Counted from the first letter of the stretch, positions 16,358-26,016 are shown. The stretch: DNA of 43,762 bases from UMGS902 sp045538895 (GCA_045538895.1 JAZQEH010000084.1:1-43762), one strand, 5' to 3'. The notes: a model not told the origin generated them from the letters alone. Numbers and translations: made by a program.

Positions 16358-16538
16358 TAAATAAATGTTTATGGGAGTAACGAAGGTGTTCTTTCTTAAG
16401 AAGAAAGAACCAAAGAAAAACTGTAAAATATTTAATAAGTAGCCGTGGCTACAGACAATATTTTTTTACAAAAAGGTTTGGAGGTGTCGGAACCTTTCCT
16501 TAAAAGGTTCTGACGTCGTTACCATAAACTTTAATTTA
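16358..16538. repeat. Framed dispersed repeat with module A (181 bp)
   Basis: The outer inverted ends are 16358-16375 (TAAATAAATGTTTATGGG) and, in reverse complement, 16520-16538 (TAAATTAAAGTTTATGGTA). The interior is module A in plus orientation. The right end overlaps the flippase stop codon: its tip TAA (16538-16536) is that stop. It is the only structure between the convergent lepA and flippase genes and may end both transcripts. Confidence 0.88.
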
Positions 16539-18257
16539 CTTTATCAAATGTAATTTATCAAACACCTTTAAGAGTTTTCCGCCCATGGGGATAAACTCAA
16601 AATCGTCACGGTCAAGTGCGCCAAGCAGGATTATTGCCGCAAAATAAACAACTGCGGCAACGCCGATTGCCAGAATTGTATTAATCCTCGACTCGCCGAT
16701 GATATTTGTAAACAATGCGTATGAAGCTATAGCACCAACACCGCAAAGTGCCGCAGAAATAAGCGGCTTTAAGAACACACGGCGTACACTCGGCTTGAAA
16801 CGTGCATACTTTGCACAGAAATAGAAGTTGCAGACAACAACGATAATATAGCAAATATCAGTGGAAATGGGGGCACCGTTGATACCCACATTCGGGTTGC
16901 CGATAAGCACAAAGCTTGCAACAATTTTTACCGCCGCACCGATAAGCATAGAAATAAGCGGCAGATACGGCTTTTTGTTAGCCTGTAAAATCGAGTTTGT
17001 TATCGCAAGCATGCACACAAGGAACGAGGACACTGCAAGTGTTGAAAGCAGCGGCCCTGCAAGCGTTGCAGAAGTGGTTTCGGGCGTAATATAAGACATA
17101 AACATCTTATCACTCAAAAGCTCGCTGCCCTCTGCAATATACTTATCAAGCAGTTTTACACCGCCGTAAATCATAGTTAAAATAGGAGTTGAAAGCACCG
17201 CCATACCAACCGTACACGGCATAGAAAGAATAGCCGCCGTCTTTAGTGACGAGGTCATAACTCTGTCGGCTTCCTTATGCTCATTCTTGACAAGCAATGC
17301 GCTTATCATGGGCACAAGCGAGTATCCTATGGGGTAAACAAGCACGGGGATAAGATTGAACATAGGCACAGCAAGCGTTGTATAGTTACCGTAAAGAGCT
17401 GCCGCACCTTTAGTAGTAAAGCCGATCGACTGAAGCTGACGGGAAATAACGGTTAAGTCAATGAGGTTCGCAAGCGACATTACCGATGACGAAAGAGTAA
17501 CGGGAATTGCCATTACCACAAGTTCTTTGAGCAGTGAGCGAGTGGGGGCAACCGCCATTGTATCGCTGTTTTCAAGTCGGTACTCCTCGTTGATCTTCTG
17601 TGTATTGTAAAGCAGCTTTGCAATCCAGATAAAGCCCATGCCGCAAAGCACGCCTATAGTAAGACCGAAGATAGTCCATGCCGCAGTTACGGGAAGTTCG
17701 TCACCTCTTGCGATAGACCACTTCGCAAGCAAAATACCGATTACAAGCTTGCCAAGTGATTCAAGAAGCTGCGAAAGTGCCGTGGGCCACATTACCTGAT
17801 GCCCTTGGAAATAGCCACGGAATGCACTTGTAATACAAACAAAGAACAACGTTGGAGCTATTGCCATTATACAATACTTCGCCTCTGGAATTTCTGCAAC
17901 ACCATCGGCAAAAAATCCCGCACCGAAAAATAGCGCTCCCGAACCTAACGCACCTATGATAAAGAAAACCGTAAATGCGATACGCATGATCTTCTTTACC
18001 TGATTGAAGTTACCCGCCGCACGGCTGCGTGAAATCATATAGGATATCGCAACGGGGAGTCCCGCCGTGGATATCATGAAAAACGTTGTGTAAATTGTGT
18101 ATGCCGCATTGAAATAGCCCATGCCGTCGTCGCCGAGTATATCATGCAGCGGAATTTTGAACAGCAGACCTATTGCTTTTACGATAAGGTTTGATATCGT
18201 AAGGATAAGCACACCGTTTACAAACATTTTCGTGCTTGTTTTTTGTGTAGAAGCCAA
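16536..18257 (-). CDS. SpoVB/MurJ-type polysaccharide (lipid-linked) flippase
   Basis: This multidrug/oligosaccharidyl-lipid/polysaccharide (MOP) superfamily protein has about 14 hydrophobic segments, with the family-typical start MFVNGVLILTISNLIVKAIGLLFKIPL and Gly/Pro-rich GLPVAISYMISRSRAAG. Such proteins flip lipid II or polysaccharide precursors; SpoVB acts in cortex synthesis. I choose TTG at 18257 (573 aa). It follows GGAGAAAGG in the end of the preceding gene and lies 4 bp after that gene's stop; a later ATG at 18227 is possible. It sits third in the hemZ-kinase-flippase group. The stop codon is the tip of the adjacent framed repeat. Similarity favours SpoVB-like over MurJ proper, but the separation is uncertain. 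Confidence 0.9.
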   Translation of the reverse strand: MASTQKTSTKMFVNGVLILTISNLIVKAIGLLFKIPLHDILGDDGMGYFNAAYTIYTTFFMISTAGLPVAISYMISRSRAAGNFNQVKKIMRIAFTVFFIIGALGSGALFFGAGFFADGVAEIPEAKYCIMAIAPTLFFVCITSAFRGYFQGHQVMWPTALSQLLESLGKLVIGILLAKWSIARGDELPVTAAWTIFGLTIGVLCGMGFIWIAKLLYNTQKINEEYRLENSDTMAVAPTRSLLKELVVMAIPVTLSSSVMSLANLIDLTVISRQLQSIGFTTKGAAALYGNYTTLAVPMFNLIPVLVYPIGYSLVPMISALLVKNEHKEADRVMTSSLKTAAILSMPCTVGMAVLSTPILTMIYGGVKLLDKYIAEGSELLSDKMFMSYITPETTSATLAGPLLSTLAVSSFLVCMLAITNSILQANKKPYLPLISMLIGAAVKIVASFVLIGNPNVGINGAPISTDICYIIVVVCNFYFCAKYARFKPSVRRVFLKPLISAALCGVGAIASYALFTNIIGESRINTILAIGVAAVVYFAAIILLGALDRDDFEFIPMGGKLLKVFDKLHLIK

Positions 18258-18261
18258 AGTA

Positions 18262-19173
18262 TTACTTCCTTTCTCCAATGAACTCCCTGAAAACAGAATT
18301 GTCCGGAACGTATTTTGCATCAATTACAGGAATGTTTTCAAGTTTTTTTATAAGACTGTCCGCTTCACTCTTGTATTTGCTATCATTGGCAATACCCGAA
18401 AGCAAAGGAAGCACAAACGGCTTTATAACCGATACTTCATAAGCCATAACAGAGTTTATGCGGTAGTCAACACCGTCAAGGTTGGGATAAATATTCTTAT
18501 CCTCGTTGGCAACAACTCCGCCCCAGATCTCAAACGTACGCTCTGCACTCGTTGCTCTTGTACGTGCGTCACGAACAAGACGGCGCATGAAACGGAGTTC
18601 ACGTGGGCTGAACGTTTCACCGCAGATCTCAAGCGGCTCCTCAACCGATATAAAAAGCGAGGTGTAATTATGACCGCGAAGATACTTTACAAACTCAGGA
18701 TAAACCGCCTGAATTCCCTCAAACAGATAAACGTCCTCATCACGGACATAAATCTCCTCCATTCCGACACGGCGGCCGAGCGAGAAATCAAACTTCGGCA
18801 AAAGAACCCTGCCGCCGTCCTCGATATCCTCAATAACTTTTCCGAAAAGCTCAAGGTCAATAGTCGAGGGCGAATCATAGTCCACAGGCTCACCGCTTTC
18901 TTCACTGCGTGCTATAAGCACGTCACGGTTTAAATAAAAATCGTCAATGGAGATGGAATGAAGCTCCTTGCCGCACTCCTTGAAATCATCGTCTAAAATC
19001 CTCGCACTTGTGGTTTTACCGGAGCAGCTCGGACCGCAAAGCGTGATGATCTTACCGCTGTTAAGCGTGAGGTTAAACGCACCTTTAACATCTTCAAAAT
19101 ACTCGGCTTCGCATTTAGCAACAAAGCTCTTTATCTCCGCCTCGGAAGTGAAATTGATATTAACACTCTTCAT
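18262..19173 (-). CDS. Uridine-kinase-like P-loop NTPase
   Basis: The ATG at 19173 is chosen because GGAGG precedes it by 4 bp; an upstream extension would overlap hemZ. The 303-aa product has a short N-terminal segment, P-loop GPSCSGKT at 47-54, SISIDDFYLN at ~74-82 (typical of uridine kinase/phosphoribulokinase), LPKFDFSLGRR, VYLFEGIQAVYP, and basic arginines RRLVRDARTRATSAERTFEIW resembling the uridine kinase lid. The family phosphorylates nucleosides or related small molecules; the substrate cannot be fixed from sequence. It starts 10 bp after the hemZ stop and nearly overlaps the flippase start, so it is co-transcribed. A second, distinct kinase-like gene is at 40865. Confidence 0.85.
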   Translation of the reverse strand: MKSVNINFTSEAEIKSFVAKCEAEYFEDVKGAFNLTLNSGKIITLCGPSCSGKTTSARILDDDFKECGKELHSISIDDFYLNRDVLIARSEESGEPVDYDSPSTIDLELFGKVIEDIEDGGRVLLPKFDFSLGRRVGMEEIYVRDEDVYLFEGIQAVYPEFVKYLRGHNYTSLFISVEEPLEICGETFSPRELRFMRRLVRDARTRATSAERTFEIWGGVVANEDKNIYPNLDGVDYRINSVMAYEVSVIKPFVLPLLSGIANDSKYKSEADSLIKKLENIPVIDAKYVPDNSVFREFIGERK

Positions 19174-19183
19174 AAAGCCTCCA

Positions 19184-20680
19184 TTATTTACCGAAAAACT
19201 CAAATACCTTCTGTTTATACGAGGGTGTTTCCCCGTCACCTTTCAGTATTTTCTCGATATCCCTTACATATTCGTATGGATATTTGGGTGCAAATATGCG
19301 TTTCATGCGGCGCTCGCCGTTTTCGTCAAACTCCACAAGCTTTGTAACCGCACCGGCACCCGCACCGAATATAGAATGAAGCTCCTCCATCATGTAGATG
19401 TTGTACATGCACTCACTGCCCGCCTTTGCAAATCCGACGTTTTCAAGATTGCCGACGGCATTCTTCTGGCGGTACATATAGTAGGGCTTGTAGCCTGCGT
19501 TTGCAAGCATAAGCTGCGAATACTGTATGCACTTTGCGGCAACGGGTACATCGGGCACAAACTGCTCTCCGTCAGCCTTTGACAGTGCCGCCGCACGCTT
19601 GAAGCAAAACGTATGTACGGTTATATTTGACGGCTCAAGTGCCATGATACGCTCAAGCGAACTTGAAAACTTTTTGAAATTATCTCCGGGGAGCCCCACG
19701 ATAAGGTCGGTATTGATATCATGGATGCCCGACTCTTTTGCAATTTCGTATGCCGCAAAGAAATCCTCAGCTGTATGCTTTCTGCCGATGTTTTCAAGCA
19801 CGTTATCGGCAAGTGTCTGCGGATTTACGCTGACACGAGTAACTCCGTATTCCTTTGCAATACGCATTTTTTCGGGAGTGATTGTGTCAGGTCTGCCTGC
19901 TTCAAGCGTAAACTCGTCAAGCAGAGTAACGTCTGTACACTGTGCAACGGTAGCAAGCAGTTTTTTAAGCTGACGTGCATTAAGCGTTGTCGGTGTGCCG
20001 CCGCCGATATAAACCGTAACCACTCGCTTACCGAGCGACTTTACGGTTGCAAACACATTTTTTATATCCTTGATAAGCAGATTCAGATAATCGTCAAGCA
20101 TCGAAAGCATCTTTTGCGACGCCGAAACAAACGAGCAATACGCACATCTCGTTGGGCAAAACGGAATTGAAATGTAAACACTGCAAGCCTCGGTATCCAT
20201 ATTCCTGGTCAGTTTCAACTCGGTCTGTGCCACCTGCGTTGCGAGAAATGCCTTTTTAGGGTTTAAAAAATACTCGGTTGCAAGCAGTTTTCTCGTTTTC
20301 ATAACACCGAAGCCGTCGGTAAGATACTGTGCCGCTACCTTTGCAGGGCGTACACCCGTGAGCAGTCCCCACGGTGAAATATATCCGAAAAAGTCCTTTG
20401 CCGCAAGCGTCATTGCATGTCCCGAAGCCATTTTGCGTACACGTTCTTTAGGAAAGATCTCGGAAAACGGAACAAAACACTCCGCCTCACATTTTTTATC
20501 GCCGACACGTATCGTTGCACGCGAAAAAATGCCGTCCTCTTTATCGACAACGACAAAATCAACTACGGGTACGTCTGCACGCTCAACCTCGTCCTCGGCA
20601 AACTTTGCACCGGGGAAGTAGATAAGGCAAAGTGTCTGCGCATAGTATCTGTTTAAATTTCCCTCTATGTTTAAAATCAT
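19184..20680 (-). CDS. hemZ: Radical SAM coproporphyrinogen III oxidase-like protein HemZ
   Basis: The 498 aa match HemZ of Firmicutes over the whole length. An N-terminal HemZ-specific region (to ~165, with WGLLTGVRPAK) precedes the radical SAM core with CPTRCAYC at 175-182 binding the 4Fe-4S cluster. Then come YIGGGTPT, EAGRPDT, NPQT, GLPGD, and the C-terminal YYMYRQKN-GNLENVG segment. HemZ/HemN-type enzymes perform the oxygen-independent oxidation of coproporphyrinogen, but no other haem gene is nearby, so the true substrate is open. The ATG at 20680 lacks a clear Shine-Dalgarno, because a framed repeat begins only 11 bp upstream. Confidence 0.93.
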   Translation of the reverse strand: MILNIEGNLNRYYAQTLCLIYFPGAKFAEDEVERADVPVVDFVVVDKEDGIFSRATIRVGDKKCEAECFVPFSEIFPKERVRKMASGHAMTLAAKDFFGYISPWGLLTGVRPAKVAAQYLTDGFGVMKTRKLLATEYFLNPKKAFLATQVAQTELKLTRNMDTEACSVYISIPFCPTRCAYCSFVSASQKMLSMLDDYLNLLIKDIKNVFATVKSLGKRVVTVYIGGGTPTTLNARQLKKLLATVAQCTDVTLLDEFTLEAGRPDTITPEKMRIAKEYGVTRVSVNPQTLADNVLENIGRKHTAEDFFAAYEIAKESGIHDINTDLIVGLPGDNFKKFSSSLERIMALEPSNITVHTFCFKRAAALSKADGEQFVPDVPVAAKCIQYSQLMLANAGYKPYYMYRQKNAVGNLENVGFAKAGSECMYNIYMMEELHSIFGAGAGAVTKLVEFDENGERRMKRIFAPKYPYEYVRDIEKILKGDGETPSYKQKVFEFFGK

Positions 20681-20690
20681 GATAATTCTG

Positions 20691-20842
20691 TAAATTAATG
20701 TTTATGGGTTGTAAAATGGAAACCACAAATCTGTAGGGGCGATTATCAATCGCCCGCATGTACAACATCTGCTGGCGGCTGACGGGCGATTATTAATCGC
20801 CCCTACGGTATACATTTAAACAATCCCATAAACAATAATTTA
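20691..20842. repeat. Framed repeat with module B (152 bp)
   Basis: The frame ends are 20691-20708 (TAAATTAATGTTTATGGG) and 20825-20842 (inverted TAAATTATTGTTTATGGG). The interior is unrelated to module A. It contains two GGGGCGATTA-TAATCGCCC-type hairpins (20733-20757, 20781-20806) that are also inverted to one another. This fills the gap between dtd and hemZ. Confidence 0.88.
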
Positions 20843-20848
20843 TCTTTC

Positions 20849-21301
20849 TTATTTATTCCAAATTTTCGAATCCATCAGGATGGTCACAGGGCCGTCGGCA
20901 TGGAGCGAGATCTGCATATCCGCACCGAAAACGCCCTTTTCTACGGGAACGCCCTCGTTTTCAAGACATTTCATAAAATACTCATAAAGAGGCTCTGCCA
21001 CCGTAGGGTGTGCCGCAGGGGTAAACGACGGGCGATTACCGTGCGAAACGTCTGCGCCTAAAGTAAAATTCGACACCACAAGCACACTGCCTGAAACGTC
21101 CTTTACCGAGAGGTTCATTTTATCGTTTTCGTCTGTGAAAATACGGAGCTTTGAAACCTTTGCGGCTAAAATCTCCGCATCCTTTTCGCTATCCCCGTCA
21201 ACCACGCCAAGCAGAACAAAAAGTCCTTTGCCGCATTTACCTGCCTGCTCTCCGTCGGCAATAACCGAAGCGGAGGCGGCTCTTTGAACAACTGCAATCA
21301 T
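20849..21301 (-). CDS. dtd: D-aminoacyl-tRNA deacylase
   Basis: Dtd hydrolyses D-amino acids (and glycine) mischarged on tRNA. The 150 aa are full length, with the N-terminal IAVVQRAASASV, the active-site SNFTLGAD (usually SQFTL; Gln to Asn here) and the C-terminal DGPVTI holding the Gly-cisPro motif. Its ATG overlaps the Rel gene stop by 4 bp (ATGA), giving translational coupling. The Rel-Dtd pairing is common in Firmicutes. The following framed repeat lies 6 bp after the stop. Confidence 0.97.
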   Translation of the reverse strand: MIAVVQRAASASVIADGEQAGKCGKGLFVLLGVVDGDSEKDAEILAAKVSKLRIFTDENDKMNLSVKDVSGSVLVVSNFTLGADVSHGNRPSFTPAAHPTVAEPLYEYFMKCLENEGVPVEKGVFGADMQISLHADGPVTILMDSKIWNK

Positions 21302-23508
21302 TTTCCAAATCCTCTTGTAACAGAAATAACACTCGGCACCCTCTTGAGTCTTGCGACAATAGAATTATAGTGCGAAATGTTTTTACAACCTACCGTAAGG
21401 TTGATAAGCATGTTGTCATCGCCCTTTTTCTGCGTATTTATCTGGAGCAAAGACACCTTCATATCCGCAAGTGCGGTTGTAACCTCTGCAAGCAGGGTTA
21501 TCGAATTTTCAGCATAGAGAATAACAAGCGCCTCGTAAATATCACTTGTACTTTCCTCGGCCGCACCGTATTCCCAATGTGCATTGATAAATCGGTCGCG
21601 TGACTCCTCGTCTGCCTGACCGCGAAGCACGTTGGGGCAGTCGATTTTGTGAATCGACACGCCGTATCCTCGTGTGATAAAACCGATTATCTGGTCGCCC
21701 GGCAATGGATTGCAGCAATGTGCAAACTTTGTAACGCAGCCGTCCTCACCGTCAACAACAACGCCGCCTGAGGCTTTTACCCTGTGCTTGGGAGCAAGCT
21801 TTACCTCCTCTGCGGAAAGAGGAATCTGCGGCTCTGCATCCTTGACAAGACGGTCAAGCTCGTCACGCAGTTTCGTTGCAATTTTGCTTATCGGCATACC
21901 GCCGTAGCCAAGCATATTGTAAAGGTCATCGGATGAGCTCATGCCCACACGGGAAGCAACGGAGGCAACTATCTCGTTACGCTGTTCAGCCGTAAACGTC
22001 TTGCCGGAACGGCGAAGCTCCTTATCAACCTCTGCCTTACCAAGAGCAATATTTTCGTCACGCTTTTCTTTTTTGAACCACTGACGAATCTTTGCACGTG
22101 CATCGCCTGTTTTAACAATGTTGAGCCAGTCACGTGACGGACCTTTCGACGACGACGAGGTTAGTATCTCAATAATATCGCCCGTTTCGGGGGCGCGGTC
22201 AATAGGAACTATAGTTCCGTTGATTTTTGCACCAACCATCTTGTTGCCGACCGCCGAGTGAATGGCATAGGCAAAGTCGATACAGGTAGAGCCCTGTGCA
22301 AGCACGATAACGTCACCTTTAGGTGTGAACACGTACGTTTCATGACGGAAAATATCAATCTTGAAAGCATCAAGAAACTCATCGGGGTCACGTGTATCGT
22401 CCTCGATATCAAGAAGACGTGAAACCCACTGAAGCTTTTCGTCTATGCTCTCGCTTGCACTTTCGCCCGACTTGTACTTCCAATGTGCCGCCACACCGAA
22501 TTCAGCAAGCTGATGCATCTCGTGCGTACGTATCTGCACTTCAAACGGAATACCCGACGAACTCATTACGCTTGTGTGAAGTGAGCGGTAAAGATTGGGC
22601 TTAGGCGTAGAAATATAGTCCTTGAATCTACCGGGAATCGAGTGGAACATTTCATGAATAAGACCGAGTGCTGTATAACATTCAAGCTCGGTATCAACGA
22701 TTATGCGGAGCGCATAAAAGTCATAAATCTCATCGAATGCCTTTTGCTGATTGTACATCTTGTTGTAAAGCGAATAAATCGACTTTACACGGCCCTTAAG
22801 CTCAAATTTAATGCCGTTTTCGGTAAGCTTTGCGGCAATTTCCTCTTTAGCCTCACGTATAAGTGTTCGTGAAAGCCCGAAACGCTCCTCAACCTTGCTT
22901 TTGACCTCCTCGTAGCCAATCGGGTCAAGGTATGAAAGGCTGAGCTCCTCAAGCTCGTGCTTGATAAGGCTGATACCAAGACGGTGGGCAAGAGGTGCGT
23001 AAATATACATGGTTTCAAGAGCAATGGCACGCTGACGGTCCTCTCGCTTTGCAGAAAGCGTACGCATGTTGTGAAGACGGTCACAAAGCTTGATAAAGAT
23101 AACTCTGATATCCTTCGACATTGCAAGCAACATCTTGCGGATATTCTCGATATTCTGCTCCTGCTTATCCTCAACGTCGATAAGCACAAGCTTTGTAAGT
23201 CCGTCAACGAGCATTGCAACGTCACTTCCGAAACGCTCTTTGATAATGTCAAGATTTGTCTTATCCGAGCAGTCCTCAACAGTATCGTGGAGCAATGCCG
23301 CACAAATAGAATCGGTATCAAGACCGAGAGTTATAACGTTTTCGGCAACGGCAACGGGATGCGAAATATACGGCTCGCCGCTCTGCCTTTTCTGACCTGC
23401 GTGAAGCTCATCAGCGTAGTTGAACGCTTCGGTAATCTTCTCACGGTTATAGTTTTTGCCGCTCATATCAAGAGCAAGACAAAGTTGATTGTAAAGTTCA
23501 ATTTCCAT
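21298..23508 (-). CDS. relA: Bifunctional (p)ppGpp synthetase/hydrolase (Rel)
   Basis: This makes and degrades the stringent-response alarmone. The ATG at 23508 (736 aa) is favoured over an in-frame TTG four codons earlier. The order is an HD hydrolase domain (HAGQKRQSGEPYISHP, LLHDTVEDC with intact HD and ED), the synthetase domain (RVKSIYSLYNKM, YDFYALRIIVD, YISTPKPNLYRSLHT), TGS (~385-450, YVFTPKGDVIVLAQGST), the conserved helical/zinc-finger-like region with AHCCNPLPGD, and C-terminal ACT. Intact hydrolase residues indicate the bifunctional Rel type, not synthetase-only RelA. Upstream lies a framed repeat that ends 35 bp before the ATG; no good promoter is seen there. Confidence 0.96.
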   Translation of the reverse strand: MEIELYNQLCLALDMSGKNYNREKITEAFNYADELHAGQKRQSGEPYISHPVAVAENVITLGLDTDSICAALLHDTVEDCSDKTNLDIIKERFGSDVAMLVDGLTKLVLIDVEDKQEQNIENIRKMLLAMSKDIRVIFIKLCDRLHNMRTLSAKREDRQRAIALETMYIYAPLAHRLGISLIKHELEELSLSYLDPIGYEEVKSKVEERFGLSRTLIREAKEEIAAKLTENGIKFELKGRVKSIYSLYNKMYNQQKAFDEIYDFYALRIIVDTELECYTALGLIHEMFHSIPGRFKDYISTPKPNLYRSLHTSVMSSSGIPFEVQIRTHEMHQLAEFGVAAHWKYKSGESASESIDEKLQWVSRLLDIEDDTRDPDEFLDAFKIDIFRHETYVFTPKGDVIVLAQGSTCIDFAYAIHSAVGNKMVGAKINGTIVPIDRAPETGDIIEILTSSSSKGPSRDWLNIVKTGDARAKIRQWFKKEKRDENIALGKAEVDKELRRSGKTFTAEQRNEIVASVASRVGMSSSDDLYNMLGYGGMPISKIATKLRDELDRLVKDAEPQIPLSAEEVKLAPKHRVKASGGVVVDGEDGCVTKFAHCCNPLPGDQIIGFITRGYGVSIHKIDCPNVLRGQADEESRDRFINAHWEYGAAEESTSDIYEALVILYAENSITLLAEVTTALADMKVSLLQINTQKKGDDNMLINLTVGCKNISHYNSIVARLKRVPSVISVTRGFGK

Positions 23509-23542
23509 AAGTTCTCTCAAAAAATAGAAATAGCGGTTGTTG

Positions 23543-23715
23543 TAAATTAAAGTTTATGGGAGTGTAGGCCCCCTTGCCTAAAGGGGGCTGTCGCCGAACG
23601 GCGACTGGGGGATACGTTCTAAATCACTGTATTTACTATGTTTTTTACGTATCCCTCCACCGCTAACGCGGTCCCCCTCCCTTTAGGCAAGGGAGGCAAT
23701 ATAAACATTAATCTA
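23543..23715. repeat. Framed repeat with module C' (173 bp)
   Basis: Frame ends are 23543-23560 (TAAATTAAAGTTTATGGG) and 23698-23715 (inverted TAGATTAATGTTTATATT). The interior has GC-rich hairpins (GTCGCCGAACGGCGAC near 23590, CCTTGCCTAAAGG near 23575, with CCCTTTAGGCAAGGG near 23681 pairing long range). The tip TAG (23715-23713) is the recJ stop codon. It fills the gap between recJ and the Rel gene. Confidence 0.85.
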
Positions 23716-25851
23716 TCTTCTCTGCTGGGTGCGGAGTCTGCGGAGCAATGCCGACTTTTCAAGGTCGGTATGCTTATTCTGATAGTGAAGTCTGAACGAA
23801 TACTTCTCGTCGCCGACTTCCTCGACTCCGATGATATTCATTTCAAGCAAAACGTTGATTATAAAGCGGATCTTAATGTATCCGAGTTTAGAAAGCGGCT
23901 CCTCACGGAGAAGCATTTCTCTCACGCTGAACACGTCCTCGCCGAAACGCAGACGGCGGCGGATGAAATTATACACGGTTGCAAACTCATCACGTGTGGG
24001 AATAACGTCCTCGTCCGAAGCGATTGCACCGCCCTGCCATATTTCCTCATAGCGTGCCTTAAGCACACTGTATTTTTTCGCTTCGCTTTCACAAATACGG
24101 ATATCACGGACAATAAGCTGTGCCGAGCGGTGTCCGCCGAACTCATTGATGTCCATTGTAGCAAACACGTCAACAGTATCCCCGATAAACACCTCGGCAT
24201 CCTTGGGGGAACGTGAAAAATACATTGCCGTAAGAGGTGGCATGCCGTTTCTTTCAAGCAGAATCTTCGTATGCTTGCCAAAAGATATCGACTGCACGTC
24301 GCCAACCTTCATGTTGCGGAGAATAAACGAAGGCACGGGATTTGAAACACCGTAAGGCTCAAGTATACGGAGTTCATCGGCATTCTCAAGATTGACCTCC
24401 TCACCGAGAATCTCAAAATCCGCATCAAGAGTTGGAACAAGATCCTCATGCGAGAAGTTTTCACGTGCATATGCGTTAATCTTTTCACGGAAAGCGTCAA
24501 TATTCTCTCGGCGTACGCTAAGACCTGCCGCAAGCTCGTGACCGCCGAATTTTTCAAGCAGATCGCCGCAATGCACAAGTGCATCAACAAGGTTGAGTCC
24601 CTTGACCGAGCGACCGCTTCCCTTTCCGATATCAACGTTTCCGTCACTCTGTGCACCGTCAAACGAAATCAGAATTGACGGGAGCCCGTACTTTTCGGTT
24701 ATGCGTGAAGCAACGATACCGATAACACCGTGATGCCATGCATCCGCCTCAAGCACGATAACAGGATTCTTTTCAAAATCGTGATCCGCCTCAATTTTGG
24801 CATATGCCTCAACCGCAATGCGGTTCTCCTCGCTCTGACGCTCTCGATTTATGTCGCAAAGACGTGCCGCAAGCTCGTCTGCCTTATCACGTGAGGACGT
24901 GAGGAACAGTTCAACTGCAAGGCTTGCCGAGCTTATTCTGCCTGCCGCATTTATACGGGGGGCAAGTGTGTAGCCAACAAAGCTCGATGTGATTTTCGGA
25001 GCACGGGCAACCTTTGAGCCGTCAGGCTTTCGTGAAACCGCCTCGCAAAGTGCAGTGAGTCCCATGCGCTCCGCTTTTTCGATTTTATGAAGTCCGTATG
25101 CAACGATAAGACGGTTTTCGTCCTTTATCGGCATTACGTCGGCAATAGTGCCAATCGCAACGAGGTCTGCATATTTTTCGCAGATGCGGCGAACCGCCTC
25201 CTGCTCACTGATGTTTTCATAGCTTGCCTCAAACGCACAGAGCAGTTTGAACACAACGCCTACACCTGCAAGCTCCTTGAAAGGATAATCGCAGTCGGGA
25301 CGGCGGGGATTTACTACCGCAACCGCCTTTGGCAGGTCGCCGTGGCACTCATGATGGTCGGTAACAACAACGTCGGTGCCGCGTGATGACGCATGCTCGA
25401 TCTCTGCATTTGCGGTGATACCCGTATCAACGGTGACGATAAGGTTTGCACCCTCGTCAATGAGGTGGTCAAGCGAGCCCTCGCTCATACCGTAGCCCTC
25501 GCCCATACGGTTGGGTATGTAATAGCCTATGTCAGCACCTTTTTCCTCAAGGTAAAGGTAAAGAATAGTAACGGAGGTAACACCGTCAACGTCATAGTCG
25601 CCGTAAATAACTATTCGCTCTTTACGCTCAAGTGCCTCCTTGATGCGTTTTACCGCATTGCCCATGTCACGGAGCAACATCGGCGAATGGAGAAGCTCCT
25701 CCTCCATGTGAATAAATCTCTCTGCCGCCTCTTTGGTGGTATAGCCACGGTTGCATAGCAATCCTGCGGCAAGCGTACCTATGCCCAGAGCGCGTGCAAG
25801 CTCCTCGGTGACACTGTTTCGCTCACCGAGCACGTTCCATTTCTTTTGCAT
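23713..25851 (-). CDS. recJ: Single-stranded-DNA-specific exonuclease RecJ
   Basis: RecJ degrades ssDNA 5' to 3' in recombination and repair. The ATG at 25851 (712 aa) follows GGAGAT at ~8 bp and fits the family start; upstream in-frame codons lack support. Visible motifs are YGDYDVDGVTS (DHH motif I, ~83-93), VTVDTG, VVTDHHE (DHH motif III), and DHHA1-domain motifs with GGH (KFGGHELAAGL) and GSGRS. A C-terminal OB-like domain follows, and an extra ~80 residues end in a basic tail. The last codons and TAG stop coincide with the tip of the framed repeat, so the C-terminus may have been shaped by that insertion. Confidence 0.95.
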   Translation of the reverse strand: MQKKWNVLGERNSVTEELARALGIGTLAAGLLCNRGYTTKEAAERFIHMEEELLHSPMLLRDMGNAVKRIKEALERKERIVIYGDYDVDGVTSVTILYLYLEEKGADIGYYIPNRMGEGYGMSEGSLDHLIDEGANLIVTVDTGITANAEIEHASSRGTDVVVTDHHECHGDLPKAVAVVNPRRPDCDYPFKELAGVGVVFKLLCAFEASYENISEQEAVRRICEKYADLVAIGTIADVMPIKDENRLIVAYGLHKIEKAERMGLTALCEAVSRKPDGSKVARAPKITSSFVGYTLAPRINAAGRISSASLAVELFLTSSRDKADELAARLCDINRERQSEENRIAVEAYAKIEADHDFEKNPVIVLEADAWHHGVIGIVASRITEKYGLPSILISFDGAQSDGNVDIGKGSGRSVKGLNLVDALVHCGDLLEKFGGHELAAGLSVRRENIDAFREKINAYARENFSHEDLVPTLDADFEILGEEVNLENADELRILEPYGVSNPVPSFILRNMKVGDVQSISFGKHTKILLERNGMPPLTAMYFSRSPKDAEVFIGDTVDVFATMDINEFGGHRSAQLIVRDIRICESEAKKYSVLKARYEEIWQGGAIASDEDVIPTRDEFATVYNFIRRRLRFGEDVFSVREMLLREEPLSKLGYIKIRFIINVLLEMNIIGVEEVGDEKYSFRLHYQNKHTDLEKSALLRRLRTQQRR

Positions 25852-25934
25852 TTCAATATATCTCCAATTTTTAATAATAAACAACTTCAAGCGGTACTTA
25901 TGCAACCGCAAACGCAAAAAAGTCAATGCCTATC

Positions 25935-25963
25935 CGTAGTGGCGATTAATAATCGCCCCTACG
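25935..25963. repeat. Solo module-B hairpin (unframed)
   Basis: The inverted repeat CGTAGTGGCGATT / AATCGCCCCTACG is nearly identical to the hairpin arms at 20733-20806 but lacks the TAAATTAATG frame. It lies upstream of recJ. Confidence 0.8.
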
Positions 25964-26016
25964 AATTTGTGAATACCAATTTGCAATGTGCAAACTGTTT
26001 TAAAAGTTTTACGGGG

